Positions 1 through 8,598 of a stretch of DNA of 64,000 nt are shown here, piece by piece. This stretch comes from Micromonospora sp. NBC_01813. GTDB lineage: Bacteria; Actinomycetota; Actinomycetes; Mycobacteriales; Micromonosporaceae. The stretch is taken from the NCBI RefSeq assembly GCF_035917335.1, contig NZ_CP109067.1, positions 1,242,501 to 1,306,500 of the forward strand, in the 5' to 3' direction. Both the position numbers and the translations under genes were made by a program. The notes beneath the pieces were generated by a model. That model made no database searches and had not been told where the DNA came from. It worked only from the letters and a program-made list of their open reading frames with translations. Each line of letters opens with the position of its first letter. Position 1 is the stretch's first letter.

Positions 1-2
1 CC

Positions 3-812
3 TGGCTCATCGCCACCTGGGAACTCTGGCACGCGATGCTGGTGGTCGCGGTGGTGTGCGCGGTGGTCTTCGCCGGGCTGCTCTACGTGACCAGCGGCAT
101 GGTCCGCCCGGAACGCACCGGTGAGGAGAACCTGATCCGCCGCTCCAGCGCGGGATTCCGGCTGCTGGCCGAGGACCGCCGACTGCGGTGGCTGTTCGTC
201 TCCGCGTTCTGCCTGGACCTGGCGTTCGCTTGGCCGCTGGAGGTCGCGCTCCCGCTGCTCGCGGACAGCCGGTCCTGGGGCGTCGGTGCGGTCGGCATCG
301 TGGTGGCGGCCTTCAGCGCCGGCGCGATGGCGGCGGGCGCGCTCGGCGCGCTGCTGGCACATCGCATCCCGCTGCGGGCCAGGCTGGTGGCCAGCGGCGT
401 GGTCATCGCCCTCGGTATCGCGGCGATGGCGCTGATGCCGTCGGTGGTCGCGCTCGCCTCGGTCGCGGTGGTCGTCGGTGCGATGTGTGGGCTCAACAGC
501 CCGGCCGTGGTCACGGCCTACCAGCAGGCGTCGCCACCGGCGCGGATGGGTACTGCGATGGCCACGCTGGCGCTCAGCGCGGTCGGTACCGCACCGGTCT
601 CGATCGCGGCCTTCAGCGCCCTCAGCTTCCTGATCGGCGTAGAGACGACCTGGGTGCTGTGTGGGTTGATCGCCCTCGCCGGGCCGTTCGCCGCGATGCG
701 GGCGCTGCGTCGCCGGGAGGTGCCGGTTGTCGCGGTGCGGGAGCCGTCCGAGGCTGAGCCGCAGGAGCCGGCGGAGGCGCAGCCGCGGGAGCCGGCGCTG
801 GCGGTGTCGTGA
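3..812 (+). CDS. MFS transporter, C-terminal part (5' end outside window)
   Basis: The frame is open to the left edge, so this is the 3' part of a longer gene; the first in-frame ATG is at 36 but coding continues upstream of it. The visible 269 residues hold about six hydrophobic helices rich in Ala, Val, Gly and Leu. The loop AHRIPLRARL between two helices resembles the short cytoplasmic loops of major facilitator proteins. The last 30 residues are a soluble tail rich in Glu, Pro and Ala. By family it would be a proton-coupled efflux permease in the cytoplasmic membrane. The substrate cannot be told. No gene follows on this strand for 760 bases. Confidence 0.75.
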   Translation, partial: WLIATWELWHAMLVVAVVCAVVFAGLLYVTSGMVRPERTGEENLIRRSSAGFRLLAEDRRLRWLFVSAFCLDLAFAWPLEVALPLLADSRSWGVGAVGIVVAAFSAGAMAAGALGALLAHRIPLRARLVASGVVIALGIAAMALMPSVVALASVAVVVGAMCGLNSPAVVTAYQQASPPARMGTAMATLALSAVGTAPVSIAAFSALSFLIGVETTWVLCGLIALAGPFAAMRALRRREVPVVAVREPSEAEPQEPAEAQPREPALAVS

Positions 813-872
813 CGAACCGATGCGCGTGACCCGCGTCCCACTGGGCCGTCGCCCGGTGGGACGCGCCGCGCG

Positions 873-1259
873 TCAACCCGGTGCCACGAAGTAGAACCGC
901 TGGTACCCGAGGAGCAGACCAAGCTCGGTCAGCGTGAAGATGTCGGCGAACTCCAGGTCCAGTGGCGGACGGACGTAGCGTCCGAAGACCGCGACACTGT
1001 CGCCGTCGGCGACGATGCGGTGCAGTTCGTGCCGGGCGGGCGGTCCCGCGATGCCGGCGTGGACGCGAAGCATCTGTGCCCTGCCCCGGCCCTGCGGTGT
1101 GTCCGGACGGCGTACCTGGGCCCGCTCGTCCAGCAGCGAGCCGTAGCCGTCCAGGTCGCCGGTGTCGAGATAGGCGTACGACAGGCGAGCGTGGTCGATG
1201 CCCGCCGACGTCGCGGCCGTCGTGGCGGGCAGCGAAGGGCGCCCGTCGGGTTTGATCAT
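873..1259 (-). CDS. SnoaL-like / NTF2-fold protein
   Basis: A 128-residue protein. The start at 1259 (MIKPDGRPSL) is chosen because GAGGAGG lies just upstream on the minus strand; a longer frame to 1316 has no such site. The pattern fits small NTF2-like proteins: an N-terminal helix with HARLSYAYLDTGDLDGY, then VRRPDTPQGR, then a beta-rich half with DSVAVFGRY, ending in an aromatic strand. The family includes polyketide cyclases and many uncharacterised actinobacterial proteins, so the reaction is not predicted. It is divergent from the ECF sigma factor at 1575; SnoaL-like domains often occur near ECF sigma factors, which makes a shared regulon possible. Confidence 0.6.
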   Translation of the reverse strand: MIKPDGRPSLPATTAATSAGIDHARLSYAYLDTGDLDGYGSLLDERAQVRRPDTPQGRGRAQMLRVHAGIAGPPARHELHRIVADGDSVAVFGRYVRPPLDLEFADIFTLTELGLLLGYQRFYFVAPG

Positions 1260-1574
1260 CGCGGTCCTCCTCGGGGTTGGACGGGGGCCGAGGTTCACTC
1301 TCCGACGCGCCCGCATCGGCGCGTTATCACGGTTCTATCGCGGCGACCGCCGAGCGCCACGTCCACCGCTGGACGACTTCCTCGAATTGCGCAATGAGTA
1401 CGACGGCCTGCCTCGCATTTACGTGCGTACCAGCAGTAGCGCGCCGCGCGGACCGACAACGGGTCCACGGCCTCCCGGCAACCCGCCCGTCCGGTGGTGC
1501 CTGCGGTGTAGTCCGGCCTTGTCCGGATCCGCGCCAGTGGTCATTATGGCGGGAGTTAGGGAGAAAGGAACTTC
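1260..1574. promoter_or_regulatory. Divergent intergenic region between SnoaL-like gene and ECF sigma gene
   Basis: 315 bases separate two divergent starts, so promoters for both should lie here. Two Shine-Dalgarno sites are visible: GAGGAGG on the minus strand just beyond 1259, and a purine run GGGAGAAAGGA about 6 bases before 1575. I see no convincing -35/-10 pair or operator palindrome. Open frames across this stretch have no ribosome site and look non-coding. Confidence 0.4.
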
Positions 1575-2864
1575 ATGGGGCGGCCGACCATCTTGGGCCC
1601 GGAGGACCAGGAGGTCATCGTCCGTGCGTTCCGGGAGGAGTCGGGACGAGTCGTCGCGGCGCTGATCCGGCTGACCGGTGACTGGGACCTGGCCGAGGAC
1701 TGCACCCAGGACGCCTTTGTGGAGGCAATGCGTACCTGGCCCGAATCCGGGGTGCCGCGCCGTCCTGGCGCCTGGCTCATGACGGTGGCCCGCAACCGGG
1801 CCTACGACCGATTGCGGCGCGCCACCACGGAGAGCAGCAAGCTGCGGGAGCTGGCGGCCCTGGCCGTTGACACCGGCTCGGACGACCCCGACGACGCGGG
1901 GGCAGAGATCCAGGACGACCGTCTTCGCCTCATGTTCACCTGCTGCCATCCGGCGCTGCCGCTGGAGGCTAGGGTGGCGCTCACCCTGCGTACTTTGGCG
2001 GGCCTGACGACCGCGGAGATCGCCCGCGCGTTCCTGCTGCCCGTGCCGACCATGGCCAAGCGCCTGGTCCGTGCGAAGCGGAAGATTGCCAACGCGGCGA
2101 TACCCTTCCGGGTGCCGCCGCCGAACCTGCTGCCGGAGCGTACGTCTGGGGTGCTGGCGGTGCTCTACCTGTTGTTCAACGAGGGCTACGCGTCGTCCGG
2201 CGGCGCGGAGCTGGCCCGTGACGGGCTGTGCATGGACGCGATCCGGCTGACCCGGGCGCTGGTCGGGTTGTTGCCCGGCGAGCCCGAGGCGGCCGGGCTG
2301 CTCGCGCTCATGCTCTTGCAGCACTCCCGGCGCCGGGCGCGGGTTGACGCCGACGGTGACCTGATCACCCTGGAGGACCAGGACCGTTCGCTCTGGGACC
2401 GGGTGGAGATCGACGAGGCGATCGGCCTGCTGGATGGGCTGGGCAGCCAGCGGATCGGCCCATACCAGGTCCAGGCCGCCATCGCGGCCAGTCACGCCGA
2501 GGTGTCCGGTGCCGCGGACACCGACTGGGCGCGGATAGCAGCCCTGTACGGACGCCTCGCAGAGCTGACCCCCTCACCGGTGGTGGAACTGAACCGGGCG
2601 GTCGCGGTAGCCATGGTCGACGGCCCTGAGGCGGCCCTTCGGCTGGTCGATGACCTGGACGCCTCCGGCCAGCTGCGCGACTATCACTTGTTGCCGGCGC
2701 TGCGCGCCGACCTACTGCGCCGCCTCGGCCGCCGCGGAGACGCCGCCGCGAGTTACCGGCGTGCGCTCGGGCTCACCGGCAATGAGGCTGAGCGCCGTTA
2801 CCTGAGCCGTCGGATGGACGAGATGACCGGTGCCGGGGCGGGGGCGTGGAAGCCGGGCCCCTGA
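1575..2864 (+). CDS. ECF RNA polymerase sigma factor with C-terminal extension (ECF42-like)
   Basis: 429 residues, more than twice the size of a minimal ECF sigma factor. Region 2 is near residues 15-85, with DWDLAEDCTQDAFVEAM and RPGAWLMTVARNRAYDRLRR. Region 4 is near 130-175, with TLRTLAGLTTAEIARAFLL and MAKRLVRAKRKI. The remaining ~240 residues form a helical extension of the DUF6596/TPR-like type, including LLFNEGYASSGGAEL and ELNRAVAVAM. That architecture is the ECF42 group, which normally has no anti-sigma factor and is linked to DGPF/YCII proteins. A DGPF protein is encoded at 6913-7248, which supports the call. The start has GAGAAAGGA upstream. Targets are unknown; the nearby ABC pair is a guess. 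Confidence 0.9.
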   Translation: MGRPTILGPEDQEVIVRAFREESGRVVAALIRLTGDWDLAEDCTQDAFVEAMRTWPESGVPRRPGAWLMTVARNRAYDRLRRATTESSKLRELAALAVDTGSDDPDDAGAEIQDDRLRLMFTCCHPALPLEARVALTLRTLAGLTTAEIARAFLLPVPTMAKRLVRAKRKIANAAIPFRVPPPNLLPERTSGVLAVLYLLFNEGYASSGGAELARDGLCMDAIRLTRALVGLLPGEPEAAGLLALMLLQHSRRRARVDADGDLITLEDQDRSLWDRVEIDEAIGLLDGLGSQRIGPYQVQAAIAASHAEVSGAADTDWARIAALYGRLAELTPSPVVELNRAVAVAMVDGPEAALRLVDDLDASGQLRDYHLLPALRADLLRRLGRRGDAAASYRRALGLTGNEAERRYLSRRMDEMTGAGAGAWKPGP

Positions 2865-3150
2865 GCGCCGGCATGCCGCCGATGGCCCCGCCGTTCGGCA
2901 CCGGCGCGCATCGCGCCCCCATGAATGGTTGATGGCACCGGCGGGCGAGGGGTGAGGCCCGCTCCGGATTCGCTCCCGGGATGGGCGGATCCAGTTGTCC
3001 ATTTGCGGGCTCCGCGTTCGTCGTTCTCCTGAATACCCACGATCTCCGAACTGGAGGACCGGTGACAGGTCAGTACACGTGCAGCGCCATCATTCCGAAC
3101 CGCGACCGCAGGACCCTGCTCAGCTGCGCCCTCGTCGCAGGAGGGACGCG

Positions 3151-5028
3151 ATGACGTCGGAGACCCGCCTGCAGACCCTGGTGCGGCTGACCCGGGACCG
3201 GCTGGAGATCGCCCGGCTGGCCGGTCGGGCCGGCGCCCCGATGATCGTCACCATCGTGCTGGTCAACCTGGTCGCTGGGCTGTTGCCGCCAGCGTTCGTG
3301 GTGGCCTCCTCGATTCTGCTCGGCAAGGTGCCGGCCGCGGTCGTCGCCGGCCTGGGATCGCCAGAGTGGGACGACCTGGTGACCGCCTTCCTCCTGGCCG
3401 CGGCGGCGTTCGTCGGGCAGCAGATCACCGCGCCGGTGCAGGAACTGCTCGGCAAGCTCGTGGCGCGGCGCATCGACGGCCTGGTCAGCGACGAGTTGAT
3501 GTCGGTCGCGACCAGGACTGCGGGGGTCGGCCCCTTGGAGGACCCGGGCCTGGTGGAGCACCTTCGGGTGGCCGCCCGGGAGCTGGAGAACTGGCTGTTC
3601 AGCCCCGGCGAGGCCGTGGCCGGTCTACTCGCCCTGATCGGGCGCTACACACAGTTGGCCGGGTATGCCGTGGTGATCGGCGTGGTGCTGCCGTGGCCCG
3701 CTGCGGCGGCGCTGGCCGCTGCCGTGGTGCTGCAGCGTTACGGACAGCGCGGTGGCCTGCGGAAGTTCGCCGAGGAGCGGTTCCTGCTCGACCCGCAGGA
3801 GCTGAGGAACGACTACCTGCGTGAGGTGGCCACTGCGGCGGGTTCGGCCAAGGAGATGCGCGTCTTCGGGCTGCACCACTTCTTCGTGGATTTCTGGCGC
3901 CACAGCTTCCTCGAATGGCTGGCGCTGGTGTGGGAGGCGCGCCGGCGGATCTATCTGTGGCAGTTCATCCGGGTCACGGCTGTTGGCCTGGTCATTGCCG
4001 GCGCGGTGTTCGCCTTCGCGGGCCGGGCCGCGACGGATGTGACGGCCGGGCTGACCCTGACCGGGTTCGCGATGGTCATGCAGGCGGCACTCGGCGCGCT
4101 GCGGCTGGGCGAGTACTGGCCGGAGTCGGACCTGCAGACCGCCCTCGGCATGCACGCCTACCAGAAGGTCAAGCTCTTCCGCGAGGGAGTCGACGGGTAC
4201 GCCGAGCAGGCTGTGCGGGACGTCGCGGTGCCGCCCGCCCCGCCGACCGGGGCGATCCACTTCGACCGGGTGAGCTTCCACTATCCGGGCGACGACCGGA
4301 TGATCTTCGAGGACCTGGACCTCACCATCCCGATCGGTCAGTGTACGGCCCTGGTCGGCGTGAACGGCGCCGGCAAGACCACCCTGGTCAAGCTGCTCGC
4401 CCGGTTGTACGAGCCGACCTCGGGCACGATCCGGCTGGACGGCGTCGACATCCGCTCATACGAGCTGCACGAGTGGCGGGCCCGGCTCGGGGTCACCTTC
4501 CAGGAGTTCGCCCGGTTCGAGGTGTCGGCCGCCGACAACGTCGGCTTCGGCGCGGTGGAGCACCTGGACGACCGGGCCGGGATCCGGTCCGCGATCGAAT
4601 CGGTGAACCTGCACGAGATGCTCGACACGCTGCCGCGCGGCATGGAGACCTTGTTGGCCCGGCACCTCGTGGACGGCGCCGACCTGTCCGGGGGGCAGTG
4701 GCAGCGGATCGCGTTGGCTCGGGCGCTGTTCGGCCTGCGCCACGGCGCCTCGATCCTGGTGCTCGACGAGCCCACAGCCAGCCTGGACGTCCGCGCCGAG
4801 GCCGGCTTCTTCCGGGAGTTCACGCAGCTCACGGAGGGTGCCACAACGTTGTTGATCTCGCACCGGTTCTCCACCGTGCGGCAGGCCGATCGAATCGTGG
4901 TACTCGACGGCGGCCAGGTGGCTGAGCAGGGCAGCCACGACGAGCTGATGGCCCAGGACGGCGAGTACGCACGACTGTTCCGGTTGCAGGCCGACCGGTT
5001 CACCGACGAGACGGCGAGGGTGGCATGA
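3151..5028 (+). CDS. ABC exporter half-transporter (permease-ATPase fusion), first subunit
   Basis: 625 residues. The start at 3151 (MTSETRLQTL) has AGGAGGGACGCG in front; in-frame codons back to 2995 look non-coding. The N-terminal ~330 residues carry hydrophobic helices of an exporter-type membrane domain. The ATPase domain has Walker A GVNGAGKTTLVKLL near residue 400, signature LSGGQWQRIALARAL near 515, Walker B ILVLDEPTASLD and an H-loop SHRF. It overlaps the next gene by the four bases ATGA, so the two subunits are probably translated together as a heterodimer. Substrates of this class include lipids, peptides and drugs; nothing here narrows it. Confidence 0.9.
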   Translation: MTSETRLQTLVRLTRDRLEIARLAGRAGAPMIVTIVLVNLVAGLLPPAFVVASSILLGKVPAAVVAGLGSPEWDDLVTAFLLAAAAFVGQQITAPVQELLGKLVARRIDGLVSDELMSVATRTAGVGPLEDPGLVEHLRVAARELENWLFSPGEAVAGLLALIGRYTQLAGYAVVIGVVLPWPAAAALAAAVVLQRYGQRGGLRKFAEERFLLDPQELRNDYLREVATAAGSAKEMRVFGLHHFFVDFWRHSFLEWLALVWEARRRIYLWQFIRVTAVGLVIAGAVFAFAGRAATDVTAGLTLTGFAMVMQAALGALRLGEYWPESDLQTALGMHAYQKVKLFREGVDGYAEQAVRDVAVPPAPPTGAIHFDRVSFHYPGDDRMIFEDLDLTIPIGQCTALVGVNGAGKTTLVKLLARLYEPTSGTIRLDGVDIRSYELHEWRARLGVTFQEFARFEVSAADNVGFGAVEHLDDRAGIRSAIESVNLHEMLDTLPRGMETLLARHLVDGADLSGGQWQRIALARALFGLRHGASILVLDEPTASLDVRAEAGFFREFTQLTEGATTLLISHRFSTVRQADRIVVLDGGQVAEQGSHDELMAQDGEYARLFRLQADRFTDETARVA

Positions 5029-6809
5029 GGACGACGTTGAGTGGGTCCTGGCGGCTGCTGGCGATGGCCTGGCGGGCGAACCGCCGCAAGACCATCGCGG
5101 CGACGGGCCTGATGATGGCCGGTACCGTGAGCGGCCCGCTGCTGGCTCTGGTGCTGGGGATGATGACCGACGCGGTCATCTCCGGACAGGCCGGCGCGGC
5201 TGTCTGGTACGGCGTCGCGGTGGCGGTCCTGGCCATCGTGAGCCTTACCTTTGCGCACTTCTCGTACATCTTCTACCAAGAACTGGCCGAACTGGCCGAG
5301 CTCGAAGTGGTGCGGGATCTGATCCTGCTCACCAACGGCTCCGAGGGGATCGAACACCAGGAACGCGCCGAGTACGCCGACGATCTGACGGTGCTGCACC
5401 GGGAGAGCCGTGGGCTGATCGGTGCACTGGAGTCGCTGTTCGGGATGCTAGGCCTGACCCTGGCCGTGATCTTCACCGCGATCCTGCTGGCCGGCCTGAA
5501 CCCGATTCTGCTGTTGCTGCCGCTCGCGGCGGTGCCGCCGCTGATCTGTGGGCGCTGGGCCGAGTCGCGGATCGACCGGGCCAAGACCGAAACCGCCGAG
5601 CCGACCCGGATCGCCCTCAACCTGTTCCGGCTCTCCACCTCGGCCCGGTTCGCCGGCGAGCTGCGGGTCTTCGGGCTCCGTGACGAGCTGCGCCGGCGGC
5701 ACCTGCGGGAATGGGAGCGGGCGAGCCGGGGGCTGGTCCGTTCGTACGGGGTGGCCTCCGTGGTCCGGACCCTCGGGCAGGTGATGTTCGGCCTGGCCTA
5801 CGTCGGCGCGGTGTTGCTGGTCGTGCGGGAAGCCATCACCGGCCGCCGCACGATCGGCGACGTGGTCCTCGTCATCGTCCTCGCCACCCAGGTCAACCAG
5901 CAGGTCACCGTGGCGGTCACGCTGCTCGCCAACCTGCAGCGGATGGGGAGCATGCTGCGCCGCCTGGATTCCATGCGGAACCTGGTCGCGGTCGACCACC
6001 CGGTGCCGGTCGACCAGGAGCCGCCGGCTCGGTTGACCACCGGGATCGAGCTCCGGGACGTGGACTTCACCTATCCGGGCACCAGCGAAGCGGTGCTGAG
6101 CGGCGTGTCGCTGAGACTGCCGCCCGGGGCCAGCGTGGCCATCGTCGGCGAGAACGGCGCCGGCAAGACCACCCTGGTCAAGCTGCTCTGCGGCCTGTAC
6201 CGGCCGACCAGCGGGCAGATTCTGGTCGATGGCACCGACCTGCGCCGGATTCCGGCCGAGTCATGGCGCAGGCAACTGTCGGCGGCCTTCCAGGACTTCG
6301 TCCGCTTCGAACTGCTCGCGGGCCAGGTGGTCGGTCTCGGCGACGTGACCCGGATGGGAGACGACGGCGCGGTCATCGACGCGCTGGATCGGGCGCAGGG
6401 CAGCGACGTCCTGGAGCGGCTGGAGCACGGACTGCACACCCAGCTCGGCAAGAGCTACACCGAGGGTGCCGAGCTCTCCGGTGGTCAGTGGCAGAAGCTC
6501 GCGCTGGGCCGGGCGCTGATGCGCGAGAAGCCGTTGTTGCTGGTGCTCGACGAGCCCACGTCGGCGCTGGATCCGCTGGCCGAGCATCGGTTGTTCGAGT
6601 CGTACGCCCGGCAGGCCGCGCAGCTGCGGGCCAGTACCGGGGCCATCACCCTGTTCGTCTCGCACCGCTTCTCGACGGTGCGCATGGCGGATCTGATCAT
6701 CGTGTTGCGCGACGGCCGGGTGGTCGAGGCCGGCAGTCACGATGAGCTGATGCGACGCGGCGAGCTCTACGCCGATCTGTTCAGCCTTCAGGCCCAGGCC
6801 TACCGGTAG
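5025..6809 (+). CDS. ABC exporter half-transporter (permease-ATPase fusion), second subunit
   Basis: 594 residues. The start codon overlaps the stop of the preceding ABC gene (ATGA), which indicates translational coupling. Membrane helices occupy roughly residues 1-310. The nucleotide-binding domain has Walker A GENGAGKTTLVKLL near 380, signature LSGGQWQKLALGRAL near 485, Walker B LLLVLDEPTSALDP and SHRFSTVRMADL as the H-loop region. Both subunits have intact catalytic glutamates, so both ATP sites could be active. A strong hairpin follows at 6876-6914 and ends the unit. Confidence 0.9.
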   Translation: MRTTLSGSWRLLAMAWRANRRKTIAATGLMMAGTVSGPLLALVLGMMTDAVISGQAGAAVWYGVAVAVLAIVSLTFAHFSYIFYQELAELAELEVVRDLILLTNGSEGIEHQERAEYADDLTVLHRESRGLIGALESLFGMLGLTLAVIFTAILLAGLNPILLLLPLAAVPPLICGRWAESRIDRAKTETAEPTRIALNLFRLSTSARFAGELRVFGLRDELRRRHLREWERASRGLVRSYGVASVVRTLGQVMFGLAYVGAVLLVVREAITGRRTIGDVVLVIVLATQVNQQVTVAVTLLANLQRMGSMLRRLDSMRNLVAVDHPVPVDQEPPARLTTGIELRDVDFTYPGTSEAVLSGVSLRLPPGASVAIVGENGAGKTTLVKLLCGLYRPTSGQILVDGTDLRRIPAESWRRQLSAAFQDFVRFELLAGQVVGLGDVTRMGDDGAVIDALDRAQGSDVLERLEHGLHTQLGKSYTEGAELSGGQWQKLALGRALMREKPLLLVLDEPTSALDPLAEHRLFESYARQAAQLRASTGAITLFVSHRFSTVRMADLIIVLRDGRVVEAGSHDELMRRGELYADLFSLQAQAYR

Positions 6810-6875
6810 GCATGGGAAGGCGAGGACGTGTCGAGCATGAGCGCAACCGACCCGTGACGAGTCAGGGCGCTGCCG

Positions 6876-6914
6876 GAGCCAGCCCTCAACCGCGCCGCGG
6901 TTGAGGGCTGGCTC
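6876..6914. terminator. Bidirectional terminator-like hairpin
   Basis: A perfect 18-bp inverted repeat (6876-6893 with 6897-6914) separated by a 3-base loop. It lies between two convergent genes: the ABC gene ends at 6809 and the DGPF gene ends at 6913, so the right arm includes bases of that gene's stop codon. There is no long T run, as is common in high-GC actinobacteria. It could stop transcription from both sides. Confidence 0.8.
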
Positions 6915-7248
6915 ACCCCTGCCGGAAGGGCCGCAGCTCCAGCACGCCGTGCCGGGCGACCGGGTGCTTGGACGCCACCTCGATCGCCTCGTCGAGGTCG
7001 GCACACTCGATGATGTCGAAGCCGGCGATCTGCTCCTTGGTCTCGGTGAACGGGCCGTCCGCTATCAGCACCTCGCTGTCGCGGACCCGTACCGTGGTGG
7101 CATCGCTGACCCCCTGCAGCTGACTGCCGGATAGCCAGACGTTGCGTCCGGCCACCTCCGCCCACTGCCCGGGACAATCGGATACGGCCGCGTCCTCCGG
7201 CGGCAGGACCAGCGACTCGTCGACACAGACCAGCATGAGATATTTCAT
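6913..7248 (-). CDS. DGPF/YCII-domain protein, probable ECF42 partner
   Basis: 111 residues from MKYLMLVCVDESLV. The start at 7248 has GGGAGGAG about 6 bases upstream on the minus strand. The diagnostic motif ADGPFTETKEQIAGF is present in the middle, followed by DIIECADLDEAIEVASKHP, a ferredoxin-like alpha/beta fold typical of YCII-related proteins. Genes of this family sit beside ECF42 sigma factors, and one is encoded at 1575-2864. They are thought to be targets or partners of that sigma factor, but the biochemical role is not established. Its stop lies in the 18-bp terminator shared with the ABC operon. Confidence 0.85.
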   Translation of the reverse strand: MKYLMLVCVDESLVLPPEDAAVSDCPGQWAEVAGRNVWLSGSQLQGVSDATTVRVRDSEVLIADGPFTETKEQIAGFDIIECADLDEAIEVASKHPVARHGVLELRPFRQG

Positions 7249-7439
7249 CGGTTCTCCTCCCGGCGTCCATCTCTCACGGTACGACGGCCGGCGAGGTCGC
7301 GGATGGACAGCAGCGGCGAGTTTTCGTCGTGAGTTGGTCACGGGAGTGCCGGCTCACGCTGAACTGGGTCCGACCGCTGACGCGGGCAACGGCAAGGGAA
7401 GAGATGCACCCTGCTGGGTGTCGCGCCGATCATTACTGT

Positions 7440-8597
7440 ATGCAGCCGTTTCGCGTACAGATACCCGAGGTGCAGCTGAACGATCTCCGTAGTCGGCTAG
7501 CTGAGGCCCGCTGGCCGGAGAAGCTGCCAGACGTCGGCTGGGAGCGTGGCGTGCCGACGAGCTACCTCAAGAACCTGGTCGATCACTGGCGCACCGACTT
7601 CGACTGGCGTGCCGTCGAGGCCTGCTTGAACGGGTACCCGCAGTACACCGCCGACTTCGACGGTACGACCATCTACTTCATGCACGTGCGTTCGCCTGAG
7701 CCGGGCGCGATGCCGATGATCATGACGCACGGCTGGCCCGGCTCGGTCGCGGAGTTCCTGGACGTCATCGGACCGCTGACCGATCCCCGGGCCCACGGCG
7801 GCGACCCGGCAGACGCGTTCCACCTCGTGATGCCCTCGTTGCCTGGGTTCGGCTTCTCCGGGCCCAACCCGAACGTCGGCTGGAACAACCTGCGCACGGC
7901 CCAGGCGTGGGCGGAGCTGATGCGCCGGCTCGGATACGACCGCTACCTGGCTCAGGCCGCCGACTTCGGCACCGGTGTGTCGCTCACTCTCGCCGGCGTT
8001 GACGAGGAGCACGTGGCCGGGGTGCACCTCAACACGCTGCCTACCCCGCCCAGCGGCGATCCGGGCGAGCTCGACGACCTCGACGACGAGGACCGGGCCC
8101 GGCTGGCACGGTCGGCCCGGTTCGTCCGGGAGCTCGCCGGATCGATGAAGCTCCAGGCGACCCGACCGCACACGGTGGCGTACGCGCTGACCGACTCGCC
8201 GATCGGGCAGCTTGCCTGGATCGTCGAGAAGTACAAGGACTGGGCGGACTCGGCGAGCGTTCCCGAGGACGCGGTGAACCGCGACCGCCTCCTGGCCATC
8301 GCGAGCATCTACTGGTTCACCGGTACGGCTGGCTCCTCCGCCCAGTTCTACTACGAGATCGCCGAGAACCTGCCGATCAACGTGTCCACGGGCCGGTACC
8401 CGGCGATCAAGGCGCCGCTCGGTGTGGCGGTGTTCCCGCACGCACCGTTCGTGCCGATCCGGCGCTTCGCCGATCGGGACTTTCCGTCGATCGTGCACTG
8501 GAACGAGTTCGACCGGGGCGGCAACTTCGCCGCCCTGGAGGAGCCGGACCTGTTCATCGAGGACGTCCGGGCGTTCCGCCGACTGATCAAGGAATGA
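7440..8597 (+). CDS. Epoxide hydrolase-family alpha/beta hydrolase, catalytic His replaced by Asn
   Basis: 385 residues. The start at 7440 (MQPFRVQIPE) matches the N-terminus of the paralogue at 18874 ([10 protein letters not shown]). It has no clear ribosome site; an in-frame ATG at 7404 with AAGGGAAG before it is an alternative. An N-terminal epoxide-hydrolase domain (to ~110) precedes the alpha/beta hydrolase domain. The oxyanion motif HGWPGS is present, and the nucleophile would be D175 in QAADFGTG. The expected catalytic histidine in GGHFAA is Asn here (N362, codon AAC at 8523), while the paralogue has His. Without the general base, hydrolysis of the ester intermediate should be impaired. 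It is followed after one base by the cyclase-family gene, so they are likely co-transcribed. Confidence 0.85.
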   Translation: MQPFRVQIPEVQLNDLRSRLAEARWPEKLPDVGWERGVPTSYLKNLVDHWRTDFDWRAVEACLNGYPQYTADFDGTTIYFMHVRSPEPGAMPMIMTHGWPGSVAEFLDVIGPLTDPRAHGGDPADAFHLVMPSLPGFGFSGPNPNVGWNNLRTAQAWAELMRRLGYDRYLAQAADFGTGVSLTLAGVDEEHVAGVHLNTLPTPPSGDPGELDDLDDEDRARLARSARFVRELAGSMKLQATRPHTVAYALTDSPIGQLAWIVEKYKDWADSASVPEDAVNRDRLLAIASIYWFTGTAGSSAQFYYEIAENLPINVSTGRYPAIKAPLGVAVFPHAPFVPIRRFADRDFPSIVHWNEFDRGGNFAALEEPDLFIEDVRAFRRLIKE

Positions 8598-8598
8598 C

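Noticed and set aside
1419-2495. A 358-codon frame antisense to the ECF sigma gene
   Set aside because: High-GC antisense shadow: biased third positions of the sense gene keep it open, the peptide is His/Arg/Gln-rich and there is no ribosome site.
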